From positions 280,372 to 344,371 of the forward strand of contig NZ_SJPW01000004.1 in NCBI RefSeq assembly GCF_007860125.1: 64,000 nucleotides of DNA. Direction: 5' to 3'. The stretch's first letter is position 1; every line of letters starts with the position of its first letter. Shown here piece by piece: positions 8,741 through 19,200 of this stretch. The notes beneath the pieces are model-generated. The model was not told where the DNA came from. It saw only the letters and a program-made list of their open reading frames with translations, and searched no databases. Made by a program: the position numbers and the translations under genes. The stretch comes from Rubripirellula tenax (lineage in GTDB: Bacteria > Planctomycetota > Planctomycetia > Pirellulales > Pirellulaceae).

Positions 8741-9216
8741 ATTCGTTGAGCATCCGTTCCGTATTGGAGGCACACTCCCCCCCGTCCTGGGACCTGCCGG
8801 GATTTGAATCCGTTTGACTCTCGTGGTCAAGCCTTCCAACGACAAAATCGATACCTTTCACCCAATCCGCCCCAGTCACCTGAACTGCCACTGTGGGAGA
8901 CGTCGACTCACCGTTCGCGAAATCGCTGAACATCTGGATACATGGAGAAAAATGGAAACTTCTCAGCCGTGTGGTGCTGCGTTGCAACAAAAAAAGAGGC
9001 CATCCGCATCTGAATATCCACGACCTGGGCCGCCCCATCTCTGCCAGAAACCCGCGGCGCCACTAACCCCCCCTGGTTAAAAAACGCAGTGGAGCCTGCG
9101 CCCCGAATGATGCTGGATTCAGCCTTCGAAATCGAACACACTTAATTTCCCGCCAATCTGCCAAAGGCAATGTCGACGGGCCGATTTGCCTCCCACATGA
9201 ATCCGAAAGCCAAATC
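8741..9216. other. intergenic region, divergent promoters
   Basis: About 480 bp between the divergent PEP-CTERM and SHD1 genes. It must hold both promoters, but no sigma-factor box is convincing. The stretch near 8800 has a short GGATT/AATCC palindrome. I see no gene here. Confidence 0.5.
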
Positions 9217-10482
9217 ATGCGATTATTCAACCTTTGTCACGCCGTCTGTCTGCGATCGCTCGTCGTGCCGCTACTTGCCGGACTCGTTTTCGCATTGCCG
9301 GCGCAGGCCGAAATCTGGATTGACACGACCGGCAGTTTCAAGATTGATGCTGAGTACGAACGCGTCGATGGCGCCAGTGTCGTGCTGCGCAAAGCCGACG
9401 GACAAACGATTGCGGTTCCGATCAATCGACTCAGCGAAGCGAGCCGCGCTCGAGCGAAAGAGTTGTTCGAGAACGCCAAGTCCGGCGGTTCTAAGGCGCC
9501 GATCAATTTGGCGACAAACTCTGCGTCGGGAGGATCCAGCTATCAACCCACCAATCAGTTCGCGAATATTGTCGCGCCCTCAGCGCCCGACATTGGACAA
9601 ATGGAACCGTTTCCTAGTAGCCCAAAACTGCAACAGCAATTCGACTACATGAAAACGCAGGTGATGAACGGGCATCTGGAAGTGTTCTGGTATAGCCTTC
9701 CTGACGACGTGCGAACGGAGATCGACAGCCAAGAGTTCCGCGATCTGTATCGGCCGATGTTAAAAAACTATGCCGATCAAAATGCTCCGATGGAAACGAT
9801 GACTGCGAAGTTGCTGGAAGTTCTAACCACGAAGAAAGACTTCGTGCTTGGTTCGTCATTACTCGCTAGCCTGCCACCGGACGCGCTGCCGATGCTTCAA
9901 CAAGGATACGATCCAGGCGTTGGATTGATGTACGAGTGGATGTCGCTTTCTAAGGGTTTTGAATCGATTCCCGATACCACCTTCACCCAACTCGCCAACT
10001 ATCACCTGCCGCGACTAGGCGCACACGCGAAAGAATTGCTGCCGCTCGCGCCGGCCGGTTCCGTTGATGGATTACTGAGCCAAGTGATCATCGAACAAAC
10101 CAGCGCGACCGCGGGGACGATCACCGCGCCGAAACAAAACGGCGAGACCGAGACTGTCGACGTGGTACTTCACGAAGGACGTTGGTTGCCAAGTGAGTTC
10201 GTCGATGTGCTGATCACCAACAAAGGCAACCTGGTTCAAAAAGCAAAAGAGTCGGCAACTGAGTTCGAGAAAGTCATGAGCCCAGCAAGTCAGGCACAGA
10301 CGGCCGCGTTGTTGGAAACCATTTCAGCCCCCGTCAACGCAGCTCTCGACAGTCTGCTGGCAGCCAACAACCAACAGGAGTTCGATCAGGCCGCCATGGG
10401 AATGGTCCAACAAGCCATGATGATTGCCGCTGGCATGGGCGGCGCAAACGCAGCGCCCCCCGGACCACCCGCAGGATTCTAA
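9217..10482 (+). CDS. secreted SHD1-domain protein
   Basis: A 421-aa exported protein. Residues 1-31 form a signal peptide ending in ALPAQA. An SHD1-like small beta domain follows (about 32-85): IWIDTTGSFKIDAEYERVDG, VVLRKADGQTIAVPINRLSEA. This domain is common at the N-terminus of planctomycete secreted proteins and probably mediates binding. The rest is helical and of unknown function, with a final low-complexity MGGANAAPPGPPAGF tail. It is not evidently in an operon with its neighbours. Confidence 0.8.
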   Translation: MRLFNLCHAVCLRSLVVPLLAGLVFALPAQAEIWIDTTGSFKIDAEYERVDGASVVLRKADGQTIAVPINRLSEASRARAKELFENAKSGGSKAPINLATNSASGGSSYQPTNQFANIVAPSAPDIGQMEPFPSSPKLQQQFDYMKTQVMNGHLEVFWYSLPDDVRTEIDSQEFRDLYRPMLKNYADQNAPMETMTAKLLEVLTTKKDFVLGSSLLASLPPDALPMLQQGYDPGVGLMYEWMSLSKGFESIPDTTFTQLANYHLPRLGAHAKELLPLAPAGSVDGLLSQVIIEQTSATAGTITAPKQNGETETVDVVLHEGRWLPSEFVDVLITNKGNLVQKAKESATEFEKVMSPASQAQTAALLETISAPVNAALDSLLAANNQQEFDQAAMGMVQQAMMIAAGMGGANAAPPGPPAGF

Positions 10483-10529
10483 AGGACCGTGGCGTCAATC
10501 GTCGGCTCGGGTTCCGAGCCGGGGTAGTC

Positions 10530-10682
10530 GACAACGAAGAACGGGAAGAACTGTCGGCGCTGTATCCCGAAAAATTGCTGGATTTGAAGACGCATTTGTT
10601 GAGTGAAATTGATTCACTGCGTCCTGATTTGGATGCGGTTGCGGCGGATCAACTAACGACGAAAAGCACCGCGAAGCCTTAG
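10530..10682 (+). pseudogene. possible sulfatase C-terminal remnant
   Basis: An open stretch with no start of its own reads DNEEREELSALYPEKLLD..., then LKTHLLSEIDSLRP..., ending with TAG at 10680-10682. The spacing of E-x-E-LSALYPEKLLDLKTHL resembles the C-terminal tail of planctomycete arylsulfatases (after the LYDL...DPxE block). It overlaps the end of the sulfatase fusion on the opposite strand by 4 nt. It is best explained as the tail of a deleted gene, but the match is short. Confidence 0.35.
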
Positions 10683-13600
10683 TCGATCACGACTTGGCGC
10701 GGCGGGTACGACGGCGAGTGCACTTCGTGAACCGTCCCGTCGATGCTTTCGACCACATAGACGCCGCCAATCCGAGCGTTGAACGTCGCGGCTTTACCCG
10801 GCTCGATGCGGGTGACGCGGCCTCGGCGGCCCGTCGGTGTGATCGGAAACGCCATCAATGTGGTTTCGGTTTGATTGTTCAATTGCAATTCGGCGGGCCA
10901 TCGCCCGGGACTGGGGTCGGAGTGAATCGCGGGTGTCATGACCAGTCCCTTGCGGGGATGCGATTGAAGCAATTGCTTCGTCAGTTGATCGACCAACTCT
11001 TTCGGCGCGGTGGTAGCGATGTTCTCGCTTTCAACATCGCCGGATCGATGATCGTAAAGTTCACGATCAGTGACGAGGCCCGTTTCAAAATCCCGCCATT
11101 CGATGAACCGATACTCGTCGGTCCGCATGGAGTAGCCCATGTATTGGCCGCCGTTGAAACTTCGGTAGTACTGGCTGGTCGCCGATTCACGCACCGACGC
11201 CACCGCATCGTTCAAAATGGGAACAAGGCTGTTGCCATCCGTAAAACTTGGCGTTTCTAGTCCAGCCATTTCACAGAGCGTCGGGTAAAGATCCAACAGC
11301 TCGGCCAGTTGGTCGGTCGATTGCCCGGCCGCCGGCAAGTTTGGTCCGGCAATGATCAATGGCACGCGCGCGTCGATTTCGTAGTTGGTCATTTTCCCCC
11401 AACCTCGGCTCTCGCCGAGCTTCCATCCGTGGTCGCTCCACAGGACCACAATGGTTTTGTCGGCAAGGCCTTCGTCTTCCAGCGCGTCGAGCAGTCGTCC
11501 GATTTGCGCATCGACGTAGCTGACGCAGGCGTAGTAGCCATGAATTAATTGCCGACGTTGTTCGATCGAAAGCTCGGATTCATCCCAGGGTTTGGGCATG
11601 TCGATCAAGTCAACGTAGTGGGACAATTCGCTGTTGTTGGTTGGCGCGTACGGCGGCGTGTTCGGGATCACGTGTTGGTTTTCGAGCACGGGCAACTTGG
11701 ATGGATCGTGCATGTCCCAGTATTTTTTCGGTGCGACCCAGGCCAAGTGAGGACGGATGTAACCCATCGCCAAAAAGAACGGTTCGTCCTGCTTGCCGAG
11801 TCGCCGCAGGTCTTCGATGGCCATGTCGGTGCGAGCCCCATCGAGCAATTGATTGTCCGGCAGATCGGGCGAAGCGGTGCTGGGGCTTCGCAAATTGTTC
11901 TTCCGCCAATCGTTCGCGGGCAGTTCTTTCATCGCTGCCTGCACGGTCTCGCGAGTGCCATCGGGATAGGCCGAAGGAAGCGACGGAAGATCTCGAATCG
12001 GCTCACTCCATGATTGCGGATCCGGCGTGGGGTTGTGATAGATCTTGCCATGGCTGACCGCTGTGTAGCCGAACTTGCGAAACCATTGCGGCAATGTGAC
12101 GGCGTCCGGTTTGGCTTCGCGAAAATGGATCGGCAGTGTCCAAACACCCAAATTGTCGGGACACAGACCCGTCATCAAACTCGCGCGAGAAGGATTGCAA
12201 ACCGCCACTTGGCAGTAAGCCCGATTAAACTTCACACCACGTGCCGCCAACGCATCCATGTGCGGCGTGATCGCGTCGAGATCGCCGTAACAACCCATCG
12301 ACGGCCGCAAGTCGTCGACAGCGATGAACAAGACATTGGGTCGATCGGTTGAAGAGGCTTCAGATGTCGTTTCCGAATTGGGTTCAATGGCAACCAGCGT
12401 TTCGGTGGTCCGAACGTACAGGACTCCGCCGGAAATTGCGGGTGTCGCAAAGCACGGATGGTTCATTTCGTTCTTTGCCAGGATCTTGAATTCCGGTCCG
12501 GCTTGGACGACGTAAACCTTGCCATCTTCCGAAGGACAATAGACTTTGTCATCGGCAGCGACCAACGACGCCGTGATCGAGGCTCCGCTACCCAAACGTT
12601 CTTCGTAAATCTTCTCGCCGGTTTCGGCATCAAAGCACCGAACCAAGCCATTCGTATTTCCCAGATACAGATAGTCGCCCCAAACAACAGGAGTGGCCAT
12701 GTAACTGCCGCCCCGGTCGACTTTCCACACAACACGATGGTCGGGATCTGAGTCGCTCAAGTTGCCGCGGGCACTCGTTGAAATGGCATAGATTGGTGAT
12801 GGTCCGCCATGCGAGTTGGTGATATAGATTCGACCTTCGTTGACAAATGGCGTCGGCGTTGGATTGTCGCCACCGCCTTCGATCCGCCAAACTTCCTCGC
12901 CGTTTTCAAGGTCATACGAAACGATCCACGGCCAACCGTTGACGACGACTTGAGTCCCATCGTCGCCTTGGTGAATCAGGGCCGTACCCCAACTGCGTTC
13001 GCAATCGCCTTGACGCGATTTCCGCCAAAGTTCTTCTCCATCGGATAGTCGCAACGACACCACGTAGGGATCGTCGGGCGCGTCGCAGACCAGCACGATT
13101 TGGTTGCCATGAATGGCAGGGGAACTGGCGTAACCCCATCCGATGTCGTACTTGCTGACGTCGATCACGCCAAAGTCACGTTGCCATAACAGGTTGCCGT
13201 CGTGATCGTAACAGTACAGTCCCTCGGAACCGAAGAACGCCACCACGTGATCTGCGTCGGCTGCGATGGTGCTATTGGCATGAGTGGCTTTGGCATGACG
13301 CGTTGCTTTGGGTGATCCCGTGTGAGCGGCCTTGCGCCACAATTCTTTGCCGGTTGTTTTTTCATAACACAACACCCACCAAGTCTGCTCGCCGTTGTCA
13401 TCAGCCGCTTGGATGTCGCCGTTTCGTCCGACGTTCAGCGGTGCGTCGCCGCTTGCGGGCACGGCAGTCGCCAAAAAGATCTTATTGCCAATGATCGTCG
13501 GGCTGCTGTGACCTAATCCAGGCACGGCGACATTCCAAACAACGGCGGCGTCGGACGGGTCGGTGACGTCCCATGATTCGGCGGTTTTTTTTTCCGTAGC

Positions 13601-13720
13601 GATCCCACGCCCGCCTGGCCCGCGAAATCCGGGCCAGTCGTTTGTCTCTTTCGCGAATCCTTGGCTCACCAGGAACGCCGTCAGAACCAGAGTGGTCATT
13701 CGGGCAAGTATTCTTGTCAT
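10679..13720 (-). CDS. PQQ-like beta-propeller fused to a type I sulfatase
   Basis: A 1013-aa exported protein. Residues 1-23 are a signal peptide (MTRILARMTTLVLTAFLVSQGFA). Residues about 28-450 form a PQQ/BamB-like propeller with repeated blades such as GKELWRKA, GNLLWQRD, GEELWRKS, GEEVWRIE. Residues about 458-915 are a sulfatase: the metal ligand pair Asp469-Asp470, the formylglycine motif C508-N-P-S-R and the WSDHGWKLGE block; about 100 C-terminal residues follow. The type resembles iduronate-2-sulfatase-like S1 enzymes, so the substrate is probably a sulfated polysaccharide. Maturation needs a formylglycine-generating enzyme. ATG 13720 lies 2 nt after the FG-GAP gene, hence an operon. 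No stop or frameshift separates the two halves. Confidence 0.9.
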   Translation of the reverse strand: MTRILARMTTLVLTAFLVSQGFAKETNDWPGFRGPGGRGIATEKKTAESWDVTDPSDAAVVWNVAVPGLGHSSPTIIGNKIFLATAVPASGDAPLNVGRNGDIQAADDNGEQTWWVLCYEKTTGKELWRKAAHTGSPKATRHAKATHANSTIAADADHVVAFFGSEGLYCYDHDGNLLWQRDFGVIDVSKYDIGWGYASSPAIHGNQIVLVCDAPDDPYVVSLRLSDGEELWRKSRQGDCERSWGTALIHQGDDGTQVVVNGWPWIVSYDLENGEEVWRIEGGGDNPTPTPFVNEGRIYITNSHGGPSPIYAISTSARGNLSDSDPDHRVVWKVDRGGSYMATPVVWGDYLYLGNTNGLVRCFDAETGEKIYEERLGSGASITASLVAADDKVYCPSEDGKVYVVQAGPEFKILAKNEMNHPCFATPAISGGVLYVRTTETLVAIEPNSETTSEASSTDRPNVLFIAVDDLRPSMGCYGDLDAITPHMDALAARGVKFNRAYCQVAVCNPSRASLMTGLCPDNLGVWTLPIHFREAKPDAVTLPQWFRKFGYTAVSHGKIYHNPTPDPQSWSEPIRDLPSLPSAYPDGTRETVQAAMKELPANDWRKNNLRSPSTASPDLPDNQLLDGARTDMAIEDLRRLGKQDEPFFLAMGYIRPHLAWVAPKKYWDMHDPSKLPVLENQHVIPNTPPYAPTNNSELSHYVDLIDMPKPWDESELSIEQRRQLIHGYYACVSYVDAQIGRLLDALEDEGLADKTIVVLWSDHGWKLGESRGWGKMTNYEIDARVPLIIAGPNLPAAGQSTDQLAELLDLYPTLCEMAGLETPSFTDGNSLVPILNDAVASVRESATSQYYRSFNGGQYMGYSMRTDEYRFIEWRDFETGLVTDRELYDHRSGDVESENIATTAPKELVDQLTKQLLQSHPRKGLVMTPAIHSDPSPGRWPAELQLNNQTETTLMAFPITPTGRRGRVTRIEPGKAATFNARIGGVYVVESIDGTVHEVHSPSYPPRQVVID

Positions 13721-13722
13721 GA

Positions 13723-14844
13723 CTATTTCTTCGCTTGATTCAGAAACACTTGGTTCAAATCGCTCGAGTTCGCCACGGCGATATCTGGAAAACCGTCGCC
13801 GTTGAAGTCGCCCGTGCACAGGCCATAGGTGGCCGCATTCGCGCCGCCAAACGAGATCGCGTCAAATGCCGCTGCCTTGTCTCGATTGAAATGTACCGTG
13901 TTGGGTTGGCCGACGTTACCGAACACGATATCCGACAGTCCGTCCCGGTCAAAATCAGCGATATCAACACAGTACGTTTGCTGAATTCCGCCGTCGAGAA
14001 AGCGACGCAGCAAGACGCCGCCCTTGCCATCGCCAAAGAACAATTCATTGGCCGAGTCCAGGTTGCCGATCACCCAATCCACGTGGCCGTCCGCATTGAA
14101 ATCGGCCGTCGCGACGCACCTGCTGGAAACACGTTTCGAGCCGAAGGTCGCCGGTGGTAAGAAACCGCCTTCGCGATCGGCAATCAAAATCGTGTTGGGT
14201 TGTCCATCGCGATTGGCCAGCACCAAGTCGGCCGCGCCGTCACCGTTGAGGTCCGCGACGGCAACGTCGATCGTCGAATCATTGGCGGTACCGAACGCCA
14301 GGCTTTTCGGAAATCTTGCCGACCCATCGTTGAATTCAATGCGATTGGGCTGTCCACGACACGTGACCAAAACATCGATGTCCCCATCCGAATCCATATC
14401 CGCCACGGCGAGGCTGCGGACACTCGAGACCTCGCCAAATTCGGCACCCACCGAAAACAAGCCACTCCCATCGTTCAACATGATTTGGCACGGCGCCTTG
14501 TCATTGCCGACCGCGATGTCGATGTCTCCGTCTCCGTCGAAGTCCGCCGGTTCGCACGCGTAAGTCGTCGAGCGGTCCACGCCCAAGGCACGCATGACAT
14601 TGAATCGACTTCGGCCTTGATTGATGAATAGAAAACTGGGCTCGGGCCAATGGCGGCCGTTGGCAACGATCAAGTCCAAGTCTCCATCTCCATCCAAGTC
14701 CGCGCTTCGTACCGAAGCCGACCGGTTCGATTCCGTCCCCAACGAAAGTCGGTCGCTGGTAACGAAGACGCGATCATCGGCAACGCAACTCCCACCCCAA
14801 GCCAACGCGGCAGAAAGAATCACGCGAAAGAATCGGTTCGGCAT
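13723..14844 (-). CDS. secreted FG-GAP/VCBS repeat protein
   Basis: A 373-aa exported protein, with a signal peptide at about residues 1-22, then about seven repeats of an integrin-like FG-GAP/VCBS type. Each repeat has a calcium-binding loop such as DLDGDGDLDL, DFDGDGDIDI, DMDSDGDIDV, DLNGDGAADL, DFNADGHVDW, DFDRDGLSDI, DFNGDGFPDI. The repeats probably make a single beta-propeller. It is immediately upstream of the propeller/sulfatase gene (2-nt gap) and so is likely co-expressed with it, perhaps as a surface partner in substrate capture. Confidence 0.88.
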   Translation of the reverse strand: MPNRFFRVILSAALAWGGSCVADDRVFVTSDRLSLGTESNRSASVRSADLDGDGDLDLIVANGRHWPEPSFLFINQGRSRFNVMRALGVDRSTTYACEPADFDGDGDIDIAVGNDKAPCQIMLNDGSGLFSVGAEFGEVSSVRSLAVADMDSDGDIDVLVTCRGQPNRIEFNDGSARFPKSLAFGTANDSTIDVAVADLNGDGAADLVLANRDGQPNTILIADREGGFLPPATFGSKRVSSRCVATADFNADGHVDWVIGNLDSANELFFGDGKGGVLLRRFLDGGIQQTYCVDIADFDRDGLSDIVFGNVGQPNTVHFNRDKAAAFDAISFGGANAATYGLCTGDFNGDGFPDIAVANSSDLNQVFLNQAKK

Positions 14845-15028
14845 TGGTTGCCCTTCAATGGGAAAGAGAATCAGCGATTCACCAGACGGCTAGCTCGCGG
14901 AGCACTCATAACGATAGTCCGCTCCATCACGACTTTGTTGGCAGCTCGCATCAAGTTCCATCAATTGTTGGTGCAATCTTCGGTCGCCGAAAAACAAGGG
15001 CTTGGATCTCGATGAAATTTCGCCCTTG

Positions 15029-15464
15029 TTTGCACGCAAGCGTCCGACTTGCTCGTCCATCGCCCTGATGCGGCCGCCATAATTCTTCCGCTTGCTGCCC
15101 GCCTTTGGATAATCTTTTGTTATTTCTCGCTTGCAACCTCCGGGTCATAGGGCGTGTGAAATCAAACCGTTGCCCATTACGGCTTGGATGCATTGGCTTC
15201 CACAAACGGAATCACGCGATCCATGATCACGCGACTGTCATCGCCATCAAAATCCTCTTTGGCTTCGACACCATTGTGAATAGAAGGGAATCCGCCTTTC
15301 CATGGCTCCCCCGGGCCAGCACCCCAACTGTCCCTGCCATCCGGCGTGACGGTCGGGTTCCAAGTCGGTACGGCACTGGTCCTCGCGAAGTACTCATCAA
15401 ACCCGTGGTGCGACGGCGGCGAGTAGAAGCCTCGTGTGCCAACTTTATCGGGCTTGACCCATCC
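15029..15464 (-). pseudogene. broken sulfatase, middle part
   Basis: Minus-strand remnant in two frames. From 15464 it reads GWVKPDKVGTRGFYSPPSHH, then GFDEYFARTSAVPTWNP and later KGGFPSIHNGVEAKEDF and DDSRVIMDRVIPFVEANA, and stops at 15177. Another frame then gives YGGRIRAMDEQVGRLRAN (about 15029-15090). These blocks match the middle of planctomycete arylsulfatases in the right order, but the N-terminus with the CxPSR motif and the C-terminus are gone. It is a clear pseudogene. Confidence 0.7.
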
Positions 15465-15600
15465 CGGGCAGCAATTCGGCAATCGCATCGAGCCCGCTGA
15501 CCCTGGGAAGGTTCAAGTCCAACAGGATGACGCCCAGATATTCCGAGGCCGGAAGTGTCTTAGCAGTGCGCAATGCGATCTCGGCGCCGACGGTAAATCC
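15465..15600 (-). pseudogene. receiver-domain remnant
   Basis: A minus-strand frame reads TLPASEYLGVILLDLNLPRV then SGLDAIAELL before stopping at 15445. VILLDLNLP..SG is the beta-3/phospho-acceptor segment of a CheY-like receiver domain. It has no start and no rest of the domain, and it joins the sulfatase remnant at about 15462, so two unrelated broken genes abut here. Confidence 0.45.
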
Positions 15601-15713
15601 CGTGCACCGTATCAACGGGAATCGCGACGGCACGTCCGCCGGCGACGAATTTCCACGGATTCGAACTTTTTGAAATCTGTTCCCTCCGCGTCGTCGTCTT
15701 ATCTTGTAGACCC

Positions 15714-16253
15714 ATGGAAACGACGCCCGAAACCTTCGATGTCGAGCAGCAGCGACTCCGCGAAAAACTGGAGACGATGTTCGCTGACGTACATTCCGAA
15801 CTGATCGGGACGTTGTTTTATTGCATCGGAAATCTCGACGATGCTCACGATGCGCTGCAGGAAACGTTCCTGAAGTGCTGGAAACATCGCGAGCAAATCG
15901 ACGACGTCCAGAACTTGCGGGCGTGGGTCTTTCGCATCGCACTTAACACCGGACGCGATTTTCGCAAAGCCGCCTGGAACCGACGGCGGCAACCGATCGC
16001 GGAGGAGGCTCTGATGGTATCGACGGCTCAATCGCCCGCCGCGCGGCTGGTCCGCGACGAGCAACTGCAAACCCTTCGCTGCGAGCTATCGAAGCTCCGC
16101 GACGAAGAGCGCGAAGTCTTTCTGCTTCGCCAAAACGGCGACTTGACTTACGACCAGATCGCCGAGGCGATGTCGCTGCCCATCGGCACCGTGAAAACTC
16201 GAATGCGTGCCGCTATTGCCCAGCTTCGCCTAGCAGTCGGAGACCAATCATGA
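15714..16253 (+). CDS. ECF-family RNA polymerase sigma factor
   Basis: A 179-aa sigma-70-family ECF factor. Region 2 is about residues 20-85 (IGNLDDAHDALQETFLKCWK is the sigma-2 DDAxDxxQETF block). Region 4 is about 110-170 (LRDEEREVFLLRQNGDLTYDQIAEAMSLPIGTVKTRM). It directs RNA polymerase to a small regulon. The stop overlaps the next ORF by 4 nt (ATGA at 16250-16253), so it is translationally coupled to a gene with an anti-sigma-like N-terminus. Its promoter is not obvious; an autoregulated ECF promoter would be expected. Confidence 0.93.
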   Translation: METTPETFDVEQQRLREKLETMFADVHSELIGTLFYCIGNLDDAHDALQETFLKCWKHREQIDDVQNLRAWVFRIALNTGRDFRKAAWNRRRQPIAEEALMVSTAQSPAARLVRDEQLQTLRCELSKLRDEEREVFLLRQNGDLTYDQIAEAMSLPIGTVKTRMRAAIAQLRLAVGDQS

Positions 16254-19200
16254 ACCCAACCGACCACAACACCAACGAACTGCGACAATCGCTGCTCGAA
16301 TTGCATTACGATCTGCTCGACGAACCCGAGGCGGCGAAACTGCGCTCGGCTATCCAGACGGATGCCGAAGTGGCTGCGATGTGGGCCGAAACGCTCGCGC
16401 TGGCCGAGACGATGGCAACGGCAGCGAAGTTGCCGGCGGATGATCGAACCACTGCTACGCCAATCTCGCTTCCGCCAATCATGGCTGTTGAGGTCAAGCC
16501 GCGTGTCGAACCAGCACGTGAGCAACAGGCTCGCCGACCCGTTTGGATCGTACCCACCGTTGTCGCCGCCACTGCGGCTTGCCTCGGGTTCTTGGTAATT
16601 GGTTGGCGTCAGTTTGATAGGTTTCCGAAAGCACCGGCCAGCGTCGTGCGCATCGAAGCGGAAGTGATGCCTCGAAAAACCACCGACAAAGGAAACGAGT
16701 TTCGCTTCGTGACGTCGCGAATGGACGCGGCGTCACTTCGCAGCGGCCGCTTTTCGGTGACTCCGGCGATCCTGTCATTCTCCGTGCTCGCAAAAAGCCA
16801 AGTGCTGTTTCGCGGGTCCACCGAAACGGACAGCTCGGGGACTGGAAAAATTGTGTTGCCATCCGAACTCGTGATTCCCCATGATGCGAATCTGGAAGTC
16901 ACGGCCAAGGCAACGTCGGGCTCACTCAGGTCCTCATCGCTGAGAGTACCGCTGGAGCCGACGAGGTGTCTGACCTACCTGACGGTCGACCGCCCGGTAT
17001 ATCGGCCTGGCGAAACCATTTACTTTCGATCGCTGACGCTTGAACGCACATCACTGCGTCCACTCGTGGAGGTGCCGATCCGTTACGAACTGATCGACCC
17101 CAGCGGCAGTGTGGTGCCGGGACTATTCAGCGAAGGCGTGAGCGATCGCGGGGTGGGCAACGGTGCCTTCGCGATCCCTTCGACGGCACCAGGTGGTCCT
17201 TACACGTTAGTCGCCAAAAGCCTTGACGGATTCTTCCCCGAAGAACGTCGCGACTTCGACATCCGCGCCTACCGTGTGCCGCGATTCAAGACAAAAATTG
17301 AGTTTCGTCATCGCAGCTACGGCCCCGGTGATACGGTCGAAGCCGACTTCGCCGCCGAGCGAGCCGAAGGTGGTCCGCTAACCAACGCCAAACTCCGAAT
17401 CTCCGCGAAGGTCGACGACACGATCGCGCATGTCCAATCAGCAACGATGACGGATTCGTGTACGTTTGCGATCGCGTTCCATTTGCCGACTCATATCAAA
17501 AAAGGTGCCGGACAACTTTCCGTAGTGCTCGACGATGGTGGAACCCAGGAAACGACGACCGAGACGATTCCGATTCAACTCGGTCGTGTCGCGGTCGAAT
17601 TCTATCCCGAGGGCGGTTACCTGGTTTCGGGTGTCCCCAATCGCGTGTACTTCACCGCTCGCGATACGCTTGGCAAGCCGATTCAATTGGTCGGTGAAGT
17701 GCAATCTCGTTCGGGCGAGTTCGTTTCCAGTTTGGCGACAACGCGAGATGGCATGGGGCGGTTTGAGTTCACGCCTCAATTCGGTGAGCGTTACGCTTTG
17801 AAGGTGACGTCACCGGTCGATGTCACGGACGCGCCGATGTTACCGACCGTTGTGAAAGACTTGCCCGTGATCGATACAGGGTTCGGAGTCTACGAAGCAG
17901 ATTCGCCGATCGAGATGACGATTCGTAGTTCCCTGGATCGAAACGTAATCGTGCGATCAGTGTGTCGCGGAAAACGAGTGGGCGAACAATCGGTATCACT
18001 TCGATCAGGTGACAATCCGTTGACGATGGAAGTGACCAACGACGCCGGTGGTGTGATTCGCGTCACAGTGCTTGATGCGGCGACATTGCCTGCGAAGCCA
18101 CTCGTCGAAAGGCTCGTGTATCGCCGTCAAAAGACTCACCTTACCGTTGAGTTCGAAGATCCCGAAGCGGCGCTCGATCGATCGCCCGGCGAACCGATGC
18201 GAATGAACTTGCAAGTCCGCAATGAGGCCGGCGAACCGACGCCGGCAGTACTGGGCATTGCGGTCGTCGATGAAGCGGCACTGAGTCTCGATAAAGTCGA
18301 GCGGCCAATGATCACAACGCATTTCTTGCTGACCAGCGAAGTAAAACAACCGGAAGATCTCGAGCACGCGAACTTTTATCTCAGCGATGGCCCCGAAGCC
18401 GCCGAGTCGCTGGACCTGTTGCTAGGAACCCAAGGCTGGAGACGTTTTGTGAGCGGTTCGACAAATCAACCGAACGTGGATTTCCGAGAACAGCTTGTTC
18501 GTTTGCTGGAACTCGATGGAAGTGCTGGCGGTGGTGATCAACAAACCATCGGAAACGAATCGACCGCGGCTTACGAATGGGGCGAGTACCACGAAGCAAT
18601 GACTTCCGCGTGGCAGACGATTGTCTTGCAGACTCGCTTGTTGCTCGCTGGCGTGGTGGTCCTGTGGGGTGTCTCTCTGGTCATTCGGATGCGAAGGCAG
18701 CGAGTGTCTGGTTTCGTCGCGAGCATGCTTGTCGTGGCAACGTCACTGGTTGTTGGTGGCTGTGGCGGTAGTGAATCCAATCGTGTAATACCAGCTTCGG
18801 AAATCGCAGGTTTTGAACAGGCGATGGACCAAGCAAGCGCTCGAAAGGCCAAGGCTTTCCGCGCTGATCCGTCGGGGCAACCCGCGCCCGCCGAGAACGG
18901 GATCGCGGAGAGGATTGACTTGGTGCTTCGTGGCTTCGGTCCGCAGTCGGAAGCGTTCGCGGAGTTGCGAAAGGCCAGATTCGGTCAACCGGGCTCGGAC
19001 GATTCACAGCCGACCCATGCGTTGTCACCCGAGCAATTGAACCAACTTCTCGTGTCGCGTGGTCTCGATGCTCAATCGCTTGCCGATCAATTGCTTGACG
19101 AGTTGCGGTTCCCGGTTCGCCAATACGCCCACGTGCATTCGACGAGTCCTTCGGATGTTCGCGAGGACTTTGCCGAAACTTTGTATTGGCAACCGCTGTT

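Larger units (their letters stand above)
14845..15713. other. gene-decay region
   Basis: About 870 bp between the FG-GAP gene and the sigma factor with no intact gene. It holds broken sulfatase (15029-15464) and receiver-domain (15465-15600) remnants on the minus strand. The rest (14845-15028, 15601-15713) shows nothing recognisable beyond the expected promoters. Confidence 0.6.

Noticed and set aside
8790-8870. A tRNA-like T-arm on the minus strand (GATTCAAATCC)
   Set aside because: The T-stem does not pair properly and no acceptor, D or anticodon arms can be drawn.
15660-15713. ECF-type promoter (GAACTT ... CGTCTTA) before the sigma gene
   Set aside because: The spacing between the boxes is about 26 bp, too long for an ECF promoter; the alternative -35 (GAAATC) is weak.
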